A stretch of DNA of 64,000 nt from Desulforamulus hydrothermalis Lam5 = DSM 18033 (GCF_000315365.1 NZ_CAOS01000001.1:1456-65455), one strand, 5' to 3'. Positions 1 to 7,606 are shown, counted from the first letter of the stretch. Numbers and translations: made by a program. The notes: generated by a model from the sequence alone, not told the origin.

Positions 1-19
1 GCAACCGGCAGCATCCACT

Positions 20-54
20 GGCCACGCGTCGACTAGTCAGGGGAGGGGGGATCA
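20..54 (+). other. Arbitrary-PCR primer sequence, copy 1 (artefact)
   Basis: Twenty fixed bases (GGCCACGCGTCGACTAGTCA, 20-39), ten variable bases (40-49) and GATCA (50-54). The same three-part layout recurs at 197 and 425. The fixed part carries MluI, SalI and SpeI sites in a row and closely resembles the tail used in arbitrary-primed and RACE PCR. This is a laboratory sequence left in the assembly, not genomic DNA. Confidence 0.9.
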
Positions 55-196
55 GTTTCAACACGGGTAGTAGCTAATTTATCGGCCTTATCATCTTCTT
101 TAAATGCTCGCAGGAAACGGTGTACACTGGATAAAGAGCCGTTATAGCCTTTTTGAACCAATTCTTTGTGGATTCTTGTACCAATATAGCCTTTAT
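55..196 (-). pseudogene. istA: IS21-type IstA transposase, internal fragment
   Basis: Read on the minus strand, one frame gives an open stretch beginning KGYIGTRIHKELVQKGYNG and continuing SLSSVHRFLRAFKED, which fits the region after the HTH in IstA, before the DDE core. It is bounded on both sides by primer sequence, so it is a PCR product placed here during gap closure. With the piece at 232-424 it comes from a third IS21 copy, different from the two complete ones in this window. Confidence 0.65.
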
Positions 197-231
197 GGCC
201 ACGCGTCGACTAGTCAGGGGGGGGGGGATCA
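197..231 (+). other. Arbitrary-PCR primer sequence, copy 2 (artefact)
   Basis: Same layout as the copy at 20: the 20-base fixed tail at 197-216, ten bases that are all G at 217-226, then GATCA at 227-231. Confidence 0.9.
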
Positions 232-424
232 AGTTGTTTTTCATACTTTCTGGCCTTAAACTCCGGCGGATTAACATCTCTTAGGTACTTTCTAACGGTG
301 TTCCTTGATACTCCCACTGTTTTGGCTATTTTCCTGATGCTAACCCCCTGGGCATACAGAGCTTTAATACGTTGCCATTTGTACATACTGACCACCTCTT
401 TTGCATCCCCCTTTCGGGGGATAT
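232..424 (-). pseudogene. istA: IS21-type IstA transposase, N-terminal fragment
   Basis: The minus strand encodes an IstA N-terminus beginning MYKWQRIKALYAQGVSIRKI and followed by AKTVGVSRNTVRKYL, a helix-turn-helix of the kind that opens IS21 transposases. The frame runs into primer sequence at 231. Its order relative to the fragment at 55-196 is right for one gene, with some residues missing between them, so a real istA probably lies in this gap. Confidence 0.75.
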
Positions 425-459
425 GGCCACGCGTCGACTAGTCAATCAGCAGGGGATCA
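425..459 (+). other. Arbitrary-PCR primer sequence, copy 3 (artefact)
   Basis: The 20-base fixed tail at 425-444, ten variable bases (ATCAGCAGGG) at 445-454, and GATCA at 455-459. Natural-looking sequence resumes after it. Confidence 0.9.
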
Positions 460-1750
460 GGGGTCAATTCTATTTTACGATCTATAACCGGCATTGACGC
501 TGCAGTTTGGACTAGGACAATGCTGGATTTTTCGGCACCATAAGAGGATGACCTGCAACAGGGGTGCTGGAAAATCCCGACGGAGGCAGGTGCCGTTGCA
601 CCAGCAGGAAGCCGTAGCAGCGGGGAGCAGCGGCAAAGGCGCAGTACAATGGAGAGACATGGGAGAGTCACCTTCAGTTGTGCACCAAAGGCGGAAGCCT
701 CCCGGCCCCAAGCTTGGGGCGGGAGGTTTGGAGGGTTGGGGTTGACCGCGGCAGCTGCCGCTTGGGTGGGCAGCCCGCTTCTCGGTGCAACCGTAAAGCC
801 GCTGCAGCTGCAGCAGGACCCCAGAGCAATGCGAGCACTTTGCCGCAGACCGATGACCTCGGAGGCTACCCCAAAGTCGGTCTGCGGCAAGGTGCGGCCT
901 TAGACCCAAGAGGAATACCCCGGTAGGCCGGAGCTGGTTGGTGGAGTGCAGTGCAGCGTGAGGGAGTGGAGCGGGGCTTGCGTCAAAGGGTAAGAGGAAT
1001 GCCCTAGATTGGGCCGCTGGCCCGGCGGAATGAGCGGTAGCGGAACGGAACGGAGGCAACGAGCGGAGGCCTGACCCCAGAGCTGGACTGCCACGAGGCA
1101 GGGCTACAGAAGGACACATGAACGTTGGGGGGATCTGATGGTTTTCGTGGATAGGGTGAACGCATGAATAGAGGGCCTGGTGGCGGGCTGACCTGCACGG
1201 ACCCCAGAAAATGGCCCGCACAGGACCCGTAAGAAGGCAGTCACCGGGAGCGGGGGAGGGGGTAAGTAGAGGGTTTAAATAAACCTTTCATACCCCGTTC
1301 TCGGTGTCTGCGGACCTGTGAGGGCCTTTGTGCCGACCCGATAGTTTTAGCCAGCGGAGGCTGGCACGAAGGCTAGGACCCAGAGGAAAGGCAGGGTGCC
1401 AGACCCCAGAGGCCTGACCCAATAGCAGAAGGCACGCTGCCGCAGGTGACCGGGACCCGTAAGCCCGGCGAGCACTCTGGGGGGAGCCGTGACCCCAGCG
1501 ATTCGCCCGTGAGCGGCTGCCGCCAGTGTGCGGCTATAAGACCCCAGAGGAGAGGCAGGGTGCCGGACCTCTAAGGCTTGACCCGAAAGAAAAGGCACGC
1601 TACCGAGGGTGGCCCAAAGGGGCAGCTGCCCCTTGTTCATCGTGGCAACGTCCAGGCCTAATCACATCATCAGTAATAGAAATCAATAGTACCCTAGATG
1701 CCCCCGAACCCTTGACACCAAGCCTATCCAGCAGTAAAATAATACCAAGT
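460..1750. repeat. GC-rich dispersed repeat tract, left copy
   Basis: No convincing gene. The tract is GC-rich and crowded with GACCCC/CCCCAAAG motifs, the reverse complement of the GGGGTC/CTTTGGGG motifs of 14700-16680. About 130 bp around 1348-1478 are close to the reverse complement of 15953-16084. A 14-bp perfect inverted repeat lies at 840-853/877-890, with CCCCAAAG in the loop. Open frames here lack ribosome sites and protein-like composition. Confidence 0.75.
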
Positions 1751-1833
1751 CGACCGGACATTTGTTCCTGTCGGCTTTTTTCATTTGTACGGAGCGGGCC
1801 TGCTACCGATAAAATTAAAAGGAGGAATGGACA

Positions 1834-2058
1834 ATGGCAGTGGTAAAACAACCCTATGCCTGCAGCATTAAGCTGAGATACCAAAAGGGTGTTAACGCCA
1901 GCGGTGATCCTATTTTTGTTAACACTACCTATTCCAAAGCAAAGGTTACAGCCACCGACCAGGCTCTCTATGATGTGGCAACGGCTATCAATACTTTGCA
2001 AAACAATGCCTTGCTGGGTGTATTTCGCGCCGATGACAGCGAGTTAATCAATCAGTAA
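1834..2058 (+). CDS. DUF1659 family protein
   Basis: A 74-residue protein starting MAVVKQPYACSIKLRY, recognised as DUF1659. The family has no known function but in Firmicutes usually sits beside DUF2922 and YvrJ genes, as here. An AGGAGG site lies about nine bases before the ATG. No signal peptide or membrane segment. It probably forms an operon with the next three genes; the trio is sometimes found beside cell-wall hydrolases, and an M15 peptidase follows here. Confidence 0.85.
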   Translation: MAVVKQPYACSIKLRYQKGVNASGDPIFVNTTYSKAKVTATDQALYDVATAINTLQNNALLGVFRADDSELINQ

Positions 2059-2107
2059 CGGTAAAAGCGGGGTAAAAGGATAACATAAAGAATAGGAGGG
2101 ATAAATC

Positions 2108-2326
2108 ATGGCCAAGACTTTAGAACTAATCTTTGTCAACATGGCTGGTGATAAGGTAACCATGCGTGTTACTGACCCCAGAGAGGACATCCAAGAGTCC
2201 GAGGTTAGAACCGTCATGGACGAGATTGTGGCAAGCGACGTCTTCACCAGTTCCGGCGGTAGCCTGACCGGCGTGGCCGGTGCCAGGCTTGTGACCCGAG
2301 ATGTGGCAGAACTGAACATTCTTTAG
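2108..2326 (+). CDS. DUF2922 family protein
   Basis: A 72-residue protein starting MAKTLELIFVNMAGDKVTMR, recognised as DUF2922. Function unknown. It lies 49 bases after the DUF1659 gene with an AGGAGG site before its ATG. Short and soluble; mostly beta-type composition with a Gly/Ser-rich turn (SSGGSLTGVAGA). A strong hairpin terminator follows at once, so much of the transcription may stop before yvrJ. Confidence 0.85.
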   Translation: MAKTLELIFVNMAGDKVTMRVTDPREDIQESEVRTVMDEIVASDVFTSSGGSLTGVAGARLVTRDVAELNIL

Positions 2327-2339
2327 ACGTAACCAGGGA

Positions 2340-2363
2340 GGGAGGCGGCTGCCTCCCTTTTTT
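2340..2363 (+). terminator. Rho-independent terminator after DUF2922 gene
   Basis: Perfect 7-bp stem GGGAGGC/GCCTCCC with a GGCT loop and six T. It sits inside the putative operon, so it may act as an attenuator. Confidence 0.8.
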
Positions 2364-2389
2364 GGGCCTATATCGAAGGAGGAAAAGCA

Positions 2390-2575
2390 ATGGAGGAACT
2401 TTTTAAACTAGCCTCGAATTACGGTTTCCCAATGGTGGTGGCGGGTTACCTGCTGCTCCGCCTGGAACCCACCATTCGGGATTTGCAAAAAAGCATTAAC
2501 CTCTTAAGCATCATCATCGCCCGGCAGAGCAATATGGATATGAAAGAGATTAATGAACTGATCAATAACCTCTAG
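2390..2575 (+). CDS. YvrJ family protein
   Basis: A 61-residue protein with one hydrophobic helix at its N-terminus (FPMVVAGYLLLRLE) followed by a charged helix, the YvrJ pattern. It probably inserts once in the membrane. An AGGAGG site precedes the ATG. Third member of the DUF1659/DUF2922/YvrJ set; resembles a very small holin-like protein and lies directly before a peptidoglycan hydrolase, but no lysis role is shown. Confidence 0.8.
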   Translation: MEELFKLASNYGFPMVVAGYLLLRLEPTIRDLQKSINLLSIIIARQSNMDMKEINELINNL

Positions 2576-2586
2576 GGGGTGTAACA

Positions 2587-2973
2587 ATGGAGCAGGCGAA
2601 GAAAGCTAAACCAGAGCAGCGTATCACGCCCCACTTTACAGAAGGTGAGCTTGCCTGTCGGTGCTGTGGTAGATTGCTTGTTCAATCCGAGTTAGTCCAT
2701 AAACTAGAAACCCTTCGCCAGCTAGTGAAAAAACCAGTGCTGGTGAATAGCGGCTACCGCTGCCCCGCTCACAATAGAGCTGTGGGTGGGGCAGTGAATT
2801 CCTATCACCTAAAGGGCATGGCCGCAGATATTCATGTGCCGGGGTTGGCTGTGGTAGAATTAAGCCGCCTAGCGGAGCAGGCGGGCTTTAATGGCATTGG
2901 TACCTACCCAAAGCAGAGTTTTCTTCATGTGGACGTTAGGGGGAACCGGGCCAGGTGGCAGGAATCATTTTAA
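2587..2973 (+). CDS. M15 family D-Ala-D-Ala carboxypeptidase-like protein
   Basis: A 128-residue peptidase of the M15A/Peptidase_M15_3 type. Zinc and catalytic residues are visible in SYHLKGMAADIHV (SxHxxGxAxD) and in HVDVRG near the C-terminus. A CRCCG cluster near residue 20 is typical of the family. No signal peptide, so export would need another route, such as the YvrJ protein just upstream (11 bases away) or lysis. It would cut peptidoglycan stem peptides. It could be the relic of a phage lysis module. Confidence 0.85.
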   Translation: MEQAKKAKPEQRITPHFTEGELACRCCGRLLVQSELVHKLETLRQLVKKPVLVNSGYRCPAHNRAVGGAVNSYHLKGMAADIHVPGLAVVELSRLAEQAGFNGIGTYPKQSFLHVDVRGNRARWQESF

Positions 2974-3074
2974 GCCAATACAAAATTCAAGATATTATAA
3001 ACCACGGGCCTCCTTATTGGGGGCCCCTTTGGTCTTTGAACGTGGTCAATGACATAAATCACAGCCATAGGAAT

Positions 3075-3129
3075 TATCACAAAAATGTTAACTACCTGTG
3101 ACATTCCTGTGATGTTGGTTCGTTAAGAT
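3075..3129 (+). promoter_or_regulatory. Triple 11-bp-repeat promoter A
   Basis: TATCACAAAAA, then TGTTAACTACC, TGTGACATTCC and TGTGATGTTGG in exact 11-bp steps, then TAAGAT (3124-3129) as -10, sixteen bases after the start of the third repeat. The same layout precedes four other genes. Direct repeats of 11 bp overlapping the -35 region are typical of OmpR/PhoB-type activators. Confidence 0.8.
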
Positions 3130-3164
3130 AAGCTCAAAGCAACAGGAAAGGGGGGAAACAAAAA

Positions 3165-3452
3165 ATGAAGTTAGCGAAAAAGAGTTTTGCGGTGCTGGCA
3201 GTTCTGGGGTTATTGGCGGTGGCTCTACCCTTAAATAGCGCCCTGGCTGCCCAAAATACTGTAGCAAAGCCAGCTGTGCAGCAATCCGTTCCGGTACAAC
3301 AGGGCTACTACAACTATTCCGGTTACTGGTGCCCCTGGTTTAACCACAATCCCAACTATCAGACAAACTATGATTGGTACCAAAATAACAGCAATAACTA
3401 CAACCCCAATTACAATAATAATGGTTGGCGGATGGGAGGATGGTGCTGGTAA
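3165..3452 (+). CDS. Small secreted Tyr/Asn/Trp-rich protein
   Basis: A 95-residue protein. Residues 1-29 form a clear signal peptide (KLAKK, hydrophobic core, SALAA cleavage site). The mature part is rich in Asn, Tyr and Trp, with YWCPWFNHNPNYQTNYDWYQ in the middle and GGWCW at the end. I recognise no family. It resembles the proteins at 3500, 4684 and 7787 in signal peptide, aromatic tail and promoter type. Expected outside the membrane; the two Cys could bind metal or form a disulfide. AGGAAAGGGG ribosome site upstream. Confidence 0.8.
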   Translation: MKLAKKSFAVLAVLGLLAVALPLNSALAAQNTVAKPAVQQSVPVQQGYYNYSGYWCPWFNHNPNYQTNYDWYQNNSNNYNPNYNNNGWRMGGWCW

Positions 3453-3499
3453 GGTGCCTACCTACAACAAAAAATGTTTGCAGAGAGAGGATGTTACAT

Positions 3500-4177
3500 T
3501 TGAAATTACCGAAAAAGCGTTGGTTTATGAGCTTCCTGGTACTTATTATGGCCGTAGGCCTAGTGGGGGCCGCCTATGCAGCTCCGGCTCAATCCTGGGT
3601 GGAGATGATGAAAAATGATCCCAATCCCATGAATATGAACACCAATACCAATACAACCCAGAGCAGCAAGCAAACTACCAGCACAGCGGCTAAGACTACC
3701 CAAGCAGCCGCCGTACAGGTAGCTCAGGTTTCCACAAACAACAGCCAGACTACTACTCAGAATAACAGCAATACCCAAAAAGTTCCCACCACCCAGAATG
3801 ATCTATATAACCAAATGTACCAGCTTTGCCTACAGACTGGTATGCCCAACTGCCCCATGTTAAACGGTAGCCAGATGACCCGTGAGCAAATGATTAAATA
3901 TTGCCTGGGTATGTATAACCAATACAGGCAACAGCAGCCAAACAGCCAAATTAGCCAACAAAACTGGCAGGCTATGCAGCAAATGTGCCAGCAATGGTAT
4001 AGTAAGTACTACCCTCAAAACCAAAAGAGCGCTGCAAACGCCGCTAGCACCCAGAGCACACAACAGTACAACAATAACTGGAACAACAATATGAACCAAA
4101 ACTGGTCCAATCATATGCAAAACAATGGCCAGTGGTCCCAGAGAGGCCATAACAACTGGGGGAACTGCGGCTGGTAA
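3500..4177 (+). CDS. Secreted Gln/Asn-rich protein
   Basis: The best start is TTG at 3500: it has AGAGAGG about eight bases upstream and gives an N-terminus (MKLPKKRWFMSF) like that of the preceding gene (MKLAKKSF), followed by a hydrophobic core and AAYAAP cleavage site. The mature part (~200 residues) is dominated by Gln, Asn and Thr, with a middle segment containing spaced Cys/Met (QLCLQTGMPNCPMLNG) and a tail ending NWGNCGW. Low-complexity, prion-like composition. Cotranscribed with the 3165 gene, 47 bases away. Function unknown; a secreted metal- or surface-binding polymer is one possibility. An ATG at 3491 is an alternative start. Confidence 0.75.
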   Translation: MKLPKKRWFMSFLVLIMAVGLVGAAYAAPAQSWVEMMKNDPNPMNMNTNTNTTQSSKQTTSTAAKTTQAAAVQVAQVSTNNSQTTTQNNSNTQKVPTTQNDLYNQMYQLCLQTGMPNCPMLNGSQMTREQMIKYCLGMYNQYRQQQPNSQISQQNWQAMQQMCQQWYSKYYPQNQKSAANAASTQSTQQYNNNWNNNMNQNWSNHMQNNGQWSQRGHNNWGNCGW

Positions 4178-4196
4178 GTAAATATGAACACACGAC

Positions 4197-4235
4197 GGGT
4201 TGTCCCTGCAGGGGGCAGCCTGTTTTGTTTATGTG
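4197..4235 (+). terminator. Terminator after the 3165-4177 operon
   Basis: Imperfect GC hairpin (GGTTGTCCC ... GGGGGCAGCC with a TGCA loop) followed by TGTTTTGTTT. Confidence 0.55.
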
Positions 4236-4261
4236 GTAAGGAACTAAATTGAAATAAGAAA

Positions 4262-4281
4262 AAGCCGGTGTGAACCGGCTT
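4262..4281 (-). terminator. Terminator of the minus-strand 62-aa gene
   Basis: AAGCCGGT/ACCGGCTT perfect stem with GTGA loop; on the minus strand it is followed by a run of T, twelve bases beyond that gene's stop codon. Confidence 0.7.
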
Positions 4282-4293
4282 GGGTGCGGGAGG

Positions 4294-4482
4294 CTAGCTG
4301 GGTATTTGGCGATCAGGCTTACCAAAGTGGCAGGCCTTTAGGTGCTTCATTTCGTGGGTCAATTGGTGCAGTTTCTTTCGGTAATTGGTTACCTTTGGAT
4401 GCTCCGGGCCAAATTCATGTACCAGAGCGGCCAGTGTCATCTGGGACTGTATTTTTTTCAAATTCATTTGTGCATGGGTCAT
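4294..4482 (-). CDS. Small helical hypothetical protein (62 aa)
   Basis: Minus-strand gene with a good AAGGAGG site eight bases before the ATG and its own terminator. Predicted two helices, His- and Lys-rich (FGPEHPKVTNYRKKLHQLTH), no signal peptide. Its length and two-helix layout recall Spo0E-like phosphatases, but the SxxxD signature is missing, so I do not assign it. A divergent copy of the triple-repeat promoter points at it, which would place it in the regulon of the secreted proteins. Confidence 0.65.
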   Translation of the reverse strand: MTHAQMNLKKIQSQMTLAALVHEFGPEHPKVTNYRKKLHQLTHEMKHLKACHFGKPDRQIPS

Positions 4483-4530
4483 GAAAGTATAACCTCCTTC
4501 GTGTTGTAGGGTTCAAAATATCATAGGTAT

Positions 4531-4586
4531 AGAATAGCGAAGGTTTTTCTCAGCAGTGTTACAACTGTGTAAACTTTTTGTGATTT
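4531..4586 (-). promoter_or_regulatory. Triple 11-bp-repeat promoter B' (minus strand)
   Basis: On the minus strand: ATCACAAAAA, GTTTACACAGT, TGTAACACTGC, then TGAGAAAAACC, with TATTCT (4536-4531) sixteen bases after the third repeat begins. Same geometry as promoter A, though the third repeat is degenerate. It drives the 62-aa gene and is back to back with promoter B. Confidence 0.65.
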
Positions 4587-4592
4587 AGCGAA

Positions 4593-4647
4593 TATCACAA
4601 AAATGTTAAAAACCTGTAACAGAGCTGTGACATTACTTGGATAAAAT
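4593..4647 (+). promoter_or_regulatory. Triple 11-bp-repeat promoter B
   Basis: TATCACAAAAA followed by TGTTAAAAACC, TGTAACAGAGC and TGTGACATTAC in 11-bp steps; -10 TAAAAT at 4642-4647, sixteen bases after the third repeat begins (4626). Drives the 4684 gene. Confidence 0.8.
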
Positions 4648-4683
4648 GAATGCAAATACTAAAAAGAAGGAGTGAGTTCCAAC

Positions 4684-4989
4684 ATGAATTGGACCAAGAA
4701 GGTATTGGGTTTGCTGGGGGTTTTAGCACTACTGACGGTGGCTCTGCCCCTTTCCAATGTCTTTGCCGAACCGGTGGTTACTAACGACCAGGCCGTGGTA
4801 CAAACCGCTGCAACCACCCAACAGTCTGCGCCCAACACCCAACAGCCAACAACCCAGCCCAATGCCCCATCAACCCAACCACAAATCACACAACCCCAGG
4901 CACCCCAGGGCTACTACTACTCTTGCTGCCCCTGGTATGGCTCTGGCAACTGGAACAGTCCCTCTAACTACAGAGGTTCATCCTGGTAG
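4684..4989 (+). CDS. Small secreted Pro/Gln/Thr-rich protein
   Basis: A 101-residue protein with a signal peptide (NWTKKVLGLLGVLALL... NVFAEP), a linker of Gln/Pro/Thr repeats, and an aromatic Cys-containing tail (GYYYSCCPWYGSGNWN) like YWCPW in the 3165 protein. ATG 4684 is chosen over GTG 4672 because AAGGAG at 4667-4672 would overlap the latter. Own promoter (B) and terminator (4999-5027). Member of the local secreted family; function unknown. The CCPW motif suggests metal binding or disulfide linkage at the surface. Confidence 0.8.
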   Translation: MNWTKKVLGLLGVLALLTVALPLSNVFAEPVVTNDQAVVQTAATTQQSAPNTQQPTTQPNAPSTQPQITQPQAPQGYYYSCCPWYGSGNWNSPSNYRGSSW

Positions 4990-4998
4990 GTTTTTTAG

Positions 4999-5027
4999 GA
5001 ATAGGCCCATTGGGTCTATTCTTTTTT
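4999..5027 (+). terminator. Terminator after the 4684 gene
   Basis: GAATAGGCCC/GGGTCTATTC stem (one G-U pair) followed by six T. It separates the secreted protein from the two-component operon. Confidence 0.8.
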
Positions 5028-5123
5028 CGCAAAAAAATACCAGGGAGGGTATAATAAGTTTGGTTTTCTTATCAACCCGCTAAAGAAAACGGACGCAGTA
5101 AGGACACGAAAGAGGTGGTTAGG

Positions 5124-5807
5124 GTGAAGAATATTTTAATTGCTGACGATGATGAGCGCATTCGGGAACTGGTGAAACTTTACTTGGAGGCCGAAGGGTT
5201 TGCGGTGGTGGAAGCCGAGGATGGCCAACAGGTGTTAGACATAGTGAAAAAGCAGCCCATCGACCTGGTGCTGTTGGACTTGATGATGCCTGTACTGGAC
5301 GGATGGATGGTCTGCAAAATGCTAAGACGGGAAAGAAAAATCCCCATCGTAATGCTTACGGCCAAAGGGGAGGAAAATGACCGGGTGCTGGGGCTTGACC
5401 TGGGGGCGGACGATTATATTACCAAGCCCTTTAGTACCAGGGAATTGGTGGCCAGGGTGAAGGCGGTGCTGCGGCGGGCCGAAGGGGGCAAGGGGGAGGC
5501 ACACATGATCTCCTACCCTGGCTTTAAGCTAAACCAATTGACCAGGGAGTTGGAGCTAGGGGGCAACAACGTTAATCTCACCACCAAAGAGTTTGAACTC
5601 TTGCTCACCCTGGCCAAAAACCCCGGCAGGATTTACAATCGAGATCAACTCTTGGAGCTGGTCTGGGGTTACGACTACTGCGGTGATTCCCGGACGGTGG
5701 ACACCCATATCAACCGGCTGCGGACTAAGCTGGAGAGTGAGGCTGGGCACAGCGTATTTATTAAAACCATACGGGGAGTTGGTTACAAATTCGAAAATGG
5801 TCATTAA
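5124..5807 (+). CDS. OmpR/PhoB-type response regulator
   Basis: About 227 residues. Receiver domain with the acidic pair DDD near residue 7, phospho-acceptor Asp in LVLLDLMMP, Thr in MLTAKG and Lys in DYITKPF. A winged-helix domain follows (NLTTKEFELLLTLAKNPG ... GVGYKF). GTG 5124 gives the usual N-terminus KNILIADDD with AGAGGTGG five bases upstream; GTG 5115 is possible. The kinase gene overlaps or abuts its stop. OmpR-type regulators bind 11-bp direct repeats, exactly the pattern found before the neighbouring genes, so it is the best candidate for their activator. The TATAAT at about 5051 may be its own promoter. Confidence 0.9.
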   Translation: MKNILIADDDERIRELVKLYLEAEGFAVVEAEDGQQVLDIVKKQPIDLVLLDLMMPVLDGWMVCKMLRRERKIPIVMLTAKGEENDRVLGLDLGADDYITKPFSTRELVARVKAVLRRAEGGKGEAHMISYPGFKLNQLTRELELGGNNVNLTTKEFELLLTLAKNPGRIYNRDQLLELVWGYDYCGDSRTVDTHINRLRTKLESEAGHSVFIKTIRGVGYKFENGH

Positions 5808-5833
5808 AAAGAAGTCTGGTCACCAAGCTATGG

Positions 5834-7249
5834 TTGGCCATTGTACTGCTGGTGCTGGCTGTCTTCGCCTTTTCCGTGGCCATTCAGGCCCACCAAATTA
5901 AATCCTTCTTTTATGACCAGCAGGCCCGCTTCTACATCTATGAAGCGGAGGAAGTGGCCACCTTTTTCCGAAAAGAAGAACGTCCCGAGGTTATTCAAGA
6001 ACGGCTGCAGATTTTGAGCCAGTTTCTGGGTGCCAGCATTTCTATTATGGATAAACAGGGAAAGATGGTGTATGACCAACCGGCCAGTGGTCAGCAAGCC
6101 ACGGATATTGGGGTGGACCCTGGTTTGTTAGAAAAGGTATTGTCGGGCCGCAACACAGTTTTTGCCGGTAAATTATCCGGTAGTGAGCAGGATATTTTCT
6201 TGGCTTCAGTGCCGCTCCGCAAGGATAATCAAGTGATTGGTGCGGTGGTTATCAATAGCCCCCTAGCCACCATTCGAGAACAAATCAACCGTATGTTGAG
6301 CTTTGCTGTGCTGGGGGCATTGTTGGGCATTGTGTTGTCTACGGTATTAAGCATGGTGATCTTTCTTCGTTTTATTAAACCTTTGGTGGAAATGGACAAG
6401 GCGGCCAAAGCCATTGCCGAAGGGGATTTTGGTAAACAACTTCAGGTCAACTCCGATGACGAAGTGGGGCGGCTGGCCCTTTCTTTAAACCGTATGTCTG
6501 CCCAATTAAAGGAAAAGATTGAGGCCATTGAACGGTTGGACCGTTTGAGACAGGAACTGGTCTCCGATGTTTCCCACGAGCTTCGTACCCCACTAACGGT
6601 GATTCAGGGCTTTGCCGAGGCCCTGCATGACGAGATGGTGAAATCCCCCACCCAAGAGAAGTTCTACCTGAGAAATATCATTGATGAATCCGGCAGGCTG
6701 AAGGATTTGGTCAATGATATTTTAAGACTAAAGTCAATGGAAGCAGGCCATGTGGAGGATATGGAATATGTGGTGTTAAACAAGCTGCTGAACATCACTG
6801 CTGAACGCATGAGGCAAATTGCCACCGCCAAAGAGGTAACCATTCTCACCAAACTGCCGGGGGAACCCATTACGGTCTTTGGCAATATCGACCGGTTAAA
6901 ACAGGTACTCACCAACTTATTGGATAATGCCATCAGCCATACTCCTTCTAGGGGAAAGGTTATGGTGGAATTGGGTGTGCAGGATAAATGGGCCTTTTTT
7001 GCGGTAAAAGACAGCGGACCCGGCATACCCCCGGAGGAATTGGAGAATATTTGGGAGCGGTTTTATAAGCTGGATAAGTCCCGCTCCCGGCGGGGTGCTG
7101 GGTGTGGCCTGGGGTTGGCCATCGTGAAAAAAATTGTGGAAGTACACAGCGGCAAGGTTACTGTGGCCAGCGAGGTGGGCAAGGGAGCGGTATTTACGGT
7201 TTTTTTGCCTCTGAATCAGCCACCAGAGGAAGGGGCAGATAGCCCGTAG
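5834..7249 (+). CDS. Sensor histidine kinase, partner of the 5124 regulator
   Basis: About 470 residues: N-terminal membrane helix, extracytoplasmic region of ~130 residues, second helix (AVLGALLGIVLSTVLSMVIF), HAMP, HisKA with VSHELRTPLTVIQGF, then the ATP-binding domain (NLLDNAISHT, DSGPGIP, GLGLAIV). The in-frame start is doubtful: TTG 5834 lacks a ribosome site and cuts into the first helix. If one A were removed from the run at 5806-5810, an ATG at 5797 overlapping the regulator's stop would give MVIKRSLVTKLWLAIV, a normal N-terminus. The signal is unknown; metal or envelope stress fits the neighbours. Confidence 0.9.
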   Translation: MAIVLLVLAVFAFSVAIQAHQIKSFFYDQQARFYIYEAEEVATFFRKEERPEVIQERLQILSQFLGASISIMDKQGKMVYDQPASGQQATDIGVDPGLLEKVLSGRNTVFAGKLSGSEQDIFLASVPLRKDNQVIGAVVINSPLATIREQINRMLSFAVLGALLGIVLSTVLSMVIFLRFIKPLVEMDKAAKAIAEGDFGKQLQVNSDDEVGRLALSLNRMSAQLKEKIEAIERLDRLRQELVSDVSHELRTPLTVIQGFAEALHDEMVKSPTQEKFYLRNIIDESGRLKDLVNDILRLKSMEAGHVEDMEYVVLNKLLNITAERMRQIATAKEVTILTKLPGEPITVFGNIDRLKQVLTNLLDNAISHTPSRGKVMVELGVQDKWAFFAVKDSGPGIPPEELENIWERFYKLDKSRSRRGAGCGLGLAIVKKIVEVHSGKVTVASEVGKGAVFTVFLPLNQPPEEGADSP

Positions 7250-7357
7250 GGAAATTTGGATGTTGTTGTAATATGATGGTGTTCCGGGAAAAACTAGGGG
7301 TTAAGCGGAATCTGAAACATCGGACAGAGAAAGGTAAAGAAGGAGGAGATCAATATT

Positions 7358-7468
7358 ATGGGCTGGGGTTGGGGCTATGGCATGATGGGAGGCTGGTTTG
7401 GTATGTTGCTGCCGTTACTTTTTATGGCATTGGAGGGTGAGGGTTTTTTCGTAAACTTGCAAGGTTAG
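7358..7468 (+). CDS. 36-residue Gly/Trp/Met-rich small protein
   Basis: Starts MGWGWGYGMMGGWFGMLLPL and ends in LEGEGFFVNLQG. An AAGGAGGAG site lies about eight bases before the ATG, which makes translation likely. It has a short hydrophobic middle and could be a membrane-edge peptide; many small Gly/Trp/Met membrane proteins near metal transporters look like this. It lies 108 bases after the kinase gene and may be cotranscribed with it. Function unknown. Confidence 0.5.
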   Translation: MGWGWGYGMMGGWFGMLLPLLFMALEGEGFFVNLQG

Positions 7469-7564
7469 TTCCTTTTTTCTAAATAACACGGGCTGGCCTC
7501 CTTAAGTGATAGTTACCGGGCAAATCTCTTGGTAATCTGCCCTTGCTATTTAGGTTAGCTTAGG

Positions 7565-7606
7565 AAGTTATCCTCACTGTTACAACATCCCAACTTTTTT
7601 GTGACA
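7565..7606 (-). promoter_or_regulatory. Divergent copy of the triple-repeat motif (C1')
   Basis: On the minus strand: TGTCACAAAAA, AGTTGGGATGT, TGTAACAGTGA, GGATAACTTCC, with the usual spacing but degenerate repeats. It points toward the kinase and the small Gly/Trp gene, in antisense. No minus-strand gene is seen there, so it may simply be a binding site. Confidence 0.45.

Noticed and set aside
475-1221. Long open frames on both strands in the left GC tract
   Set aside because: They lie in GC-rich repeats, overlap each other on opposite strands, lack ribosome sites and have skewed composition.
4294-4482. Spo0E-like phosphatase
   Set aside because: Length and helices fit, but the SxxxD signature is absent; kept as a hypothetical protein.
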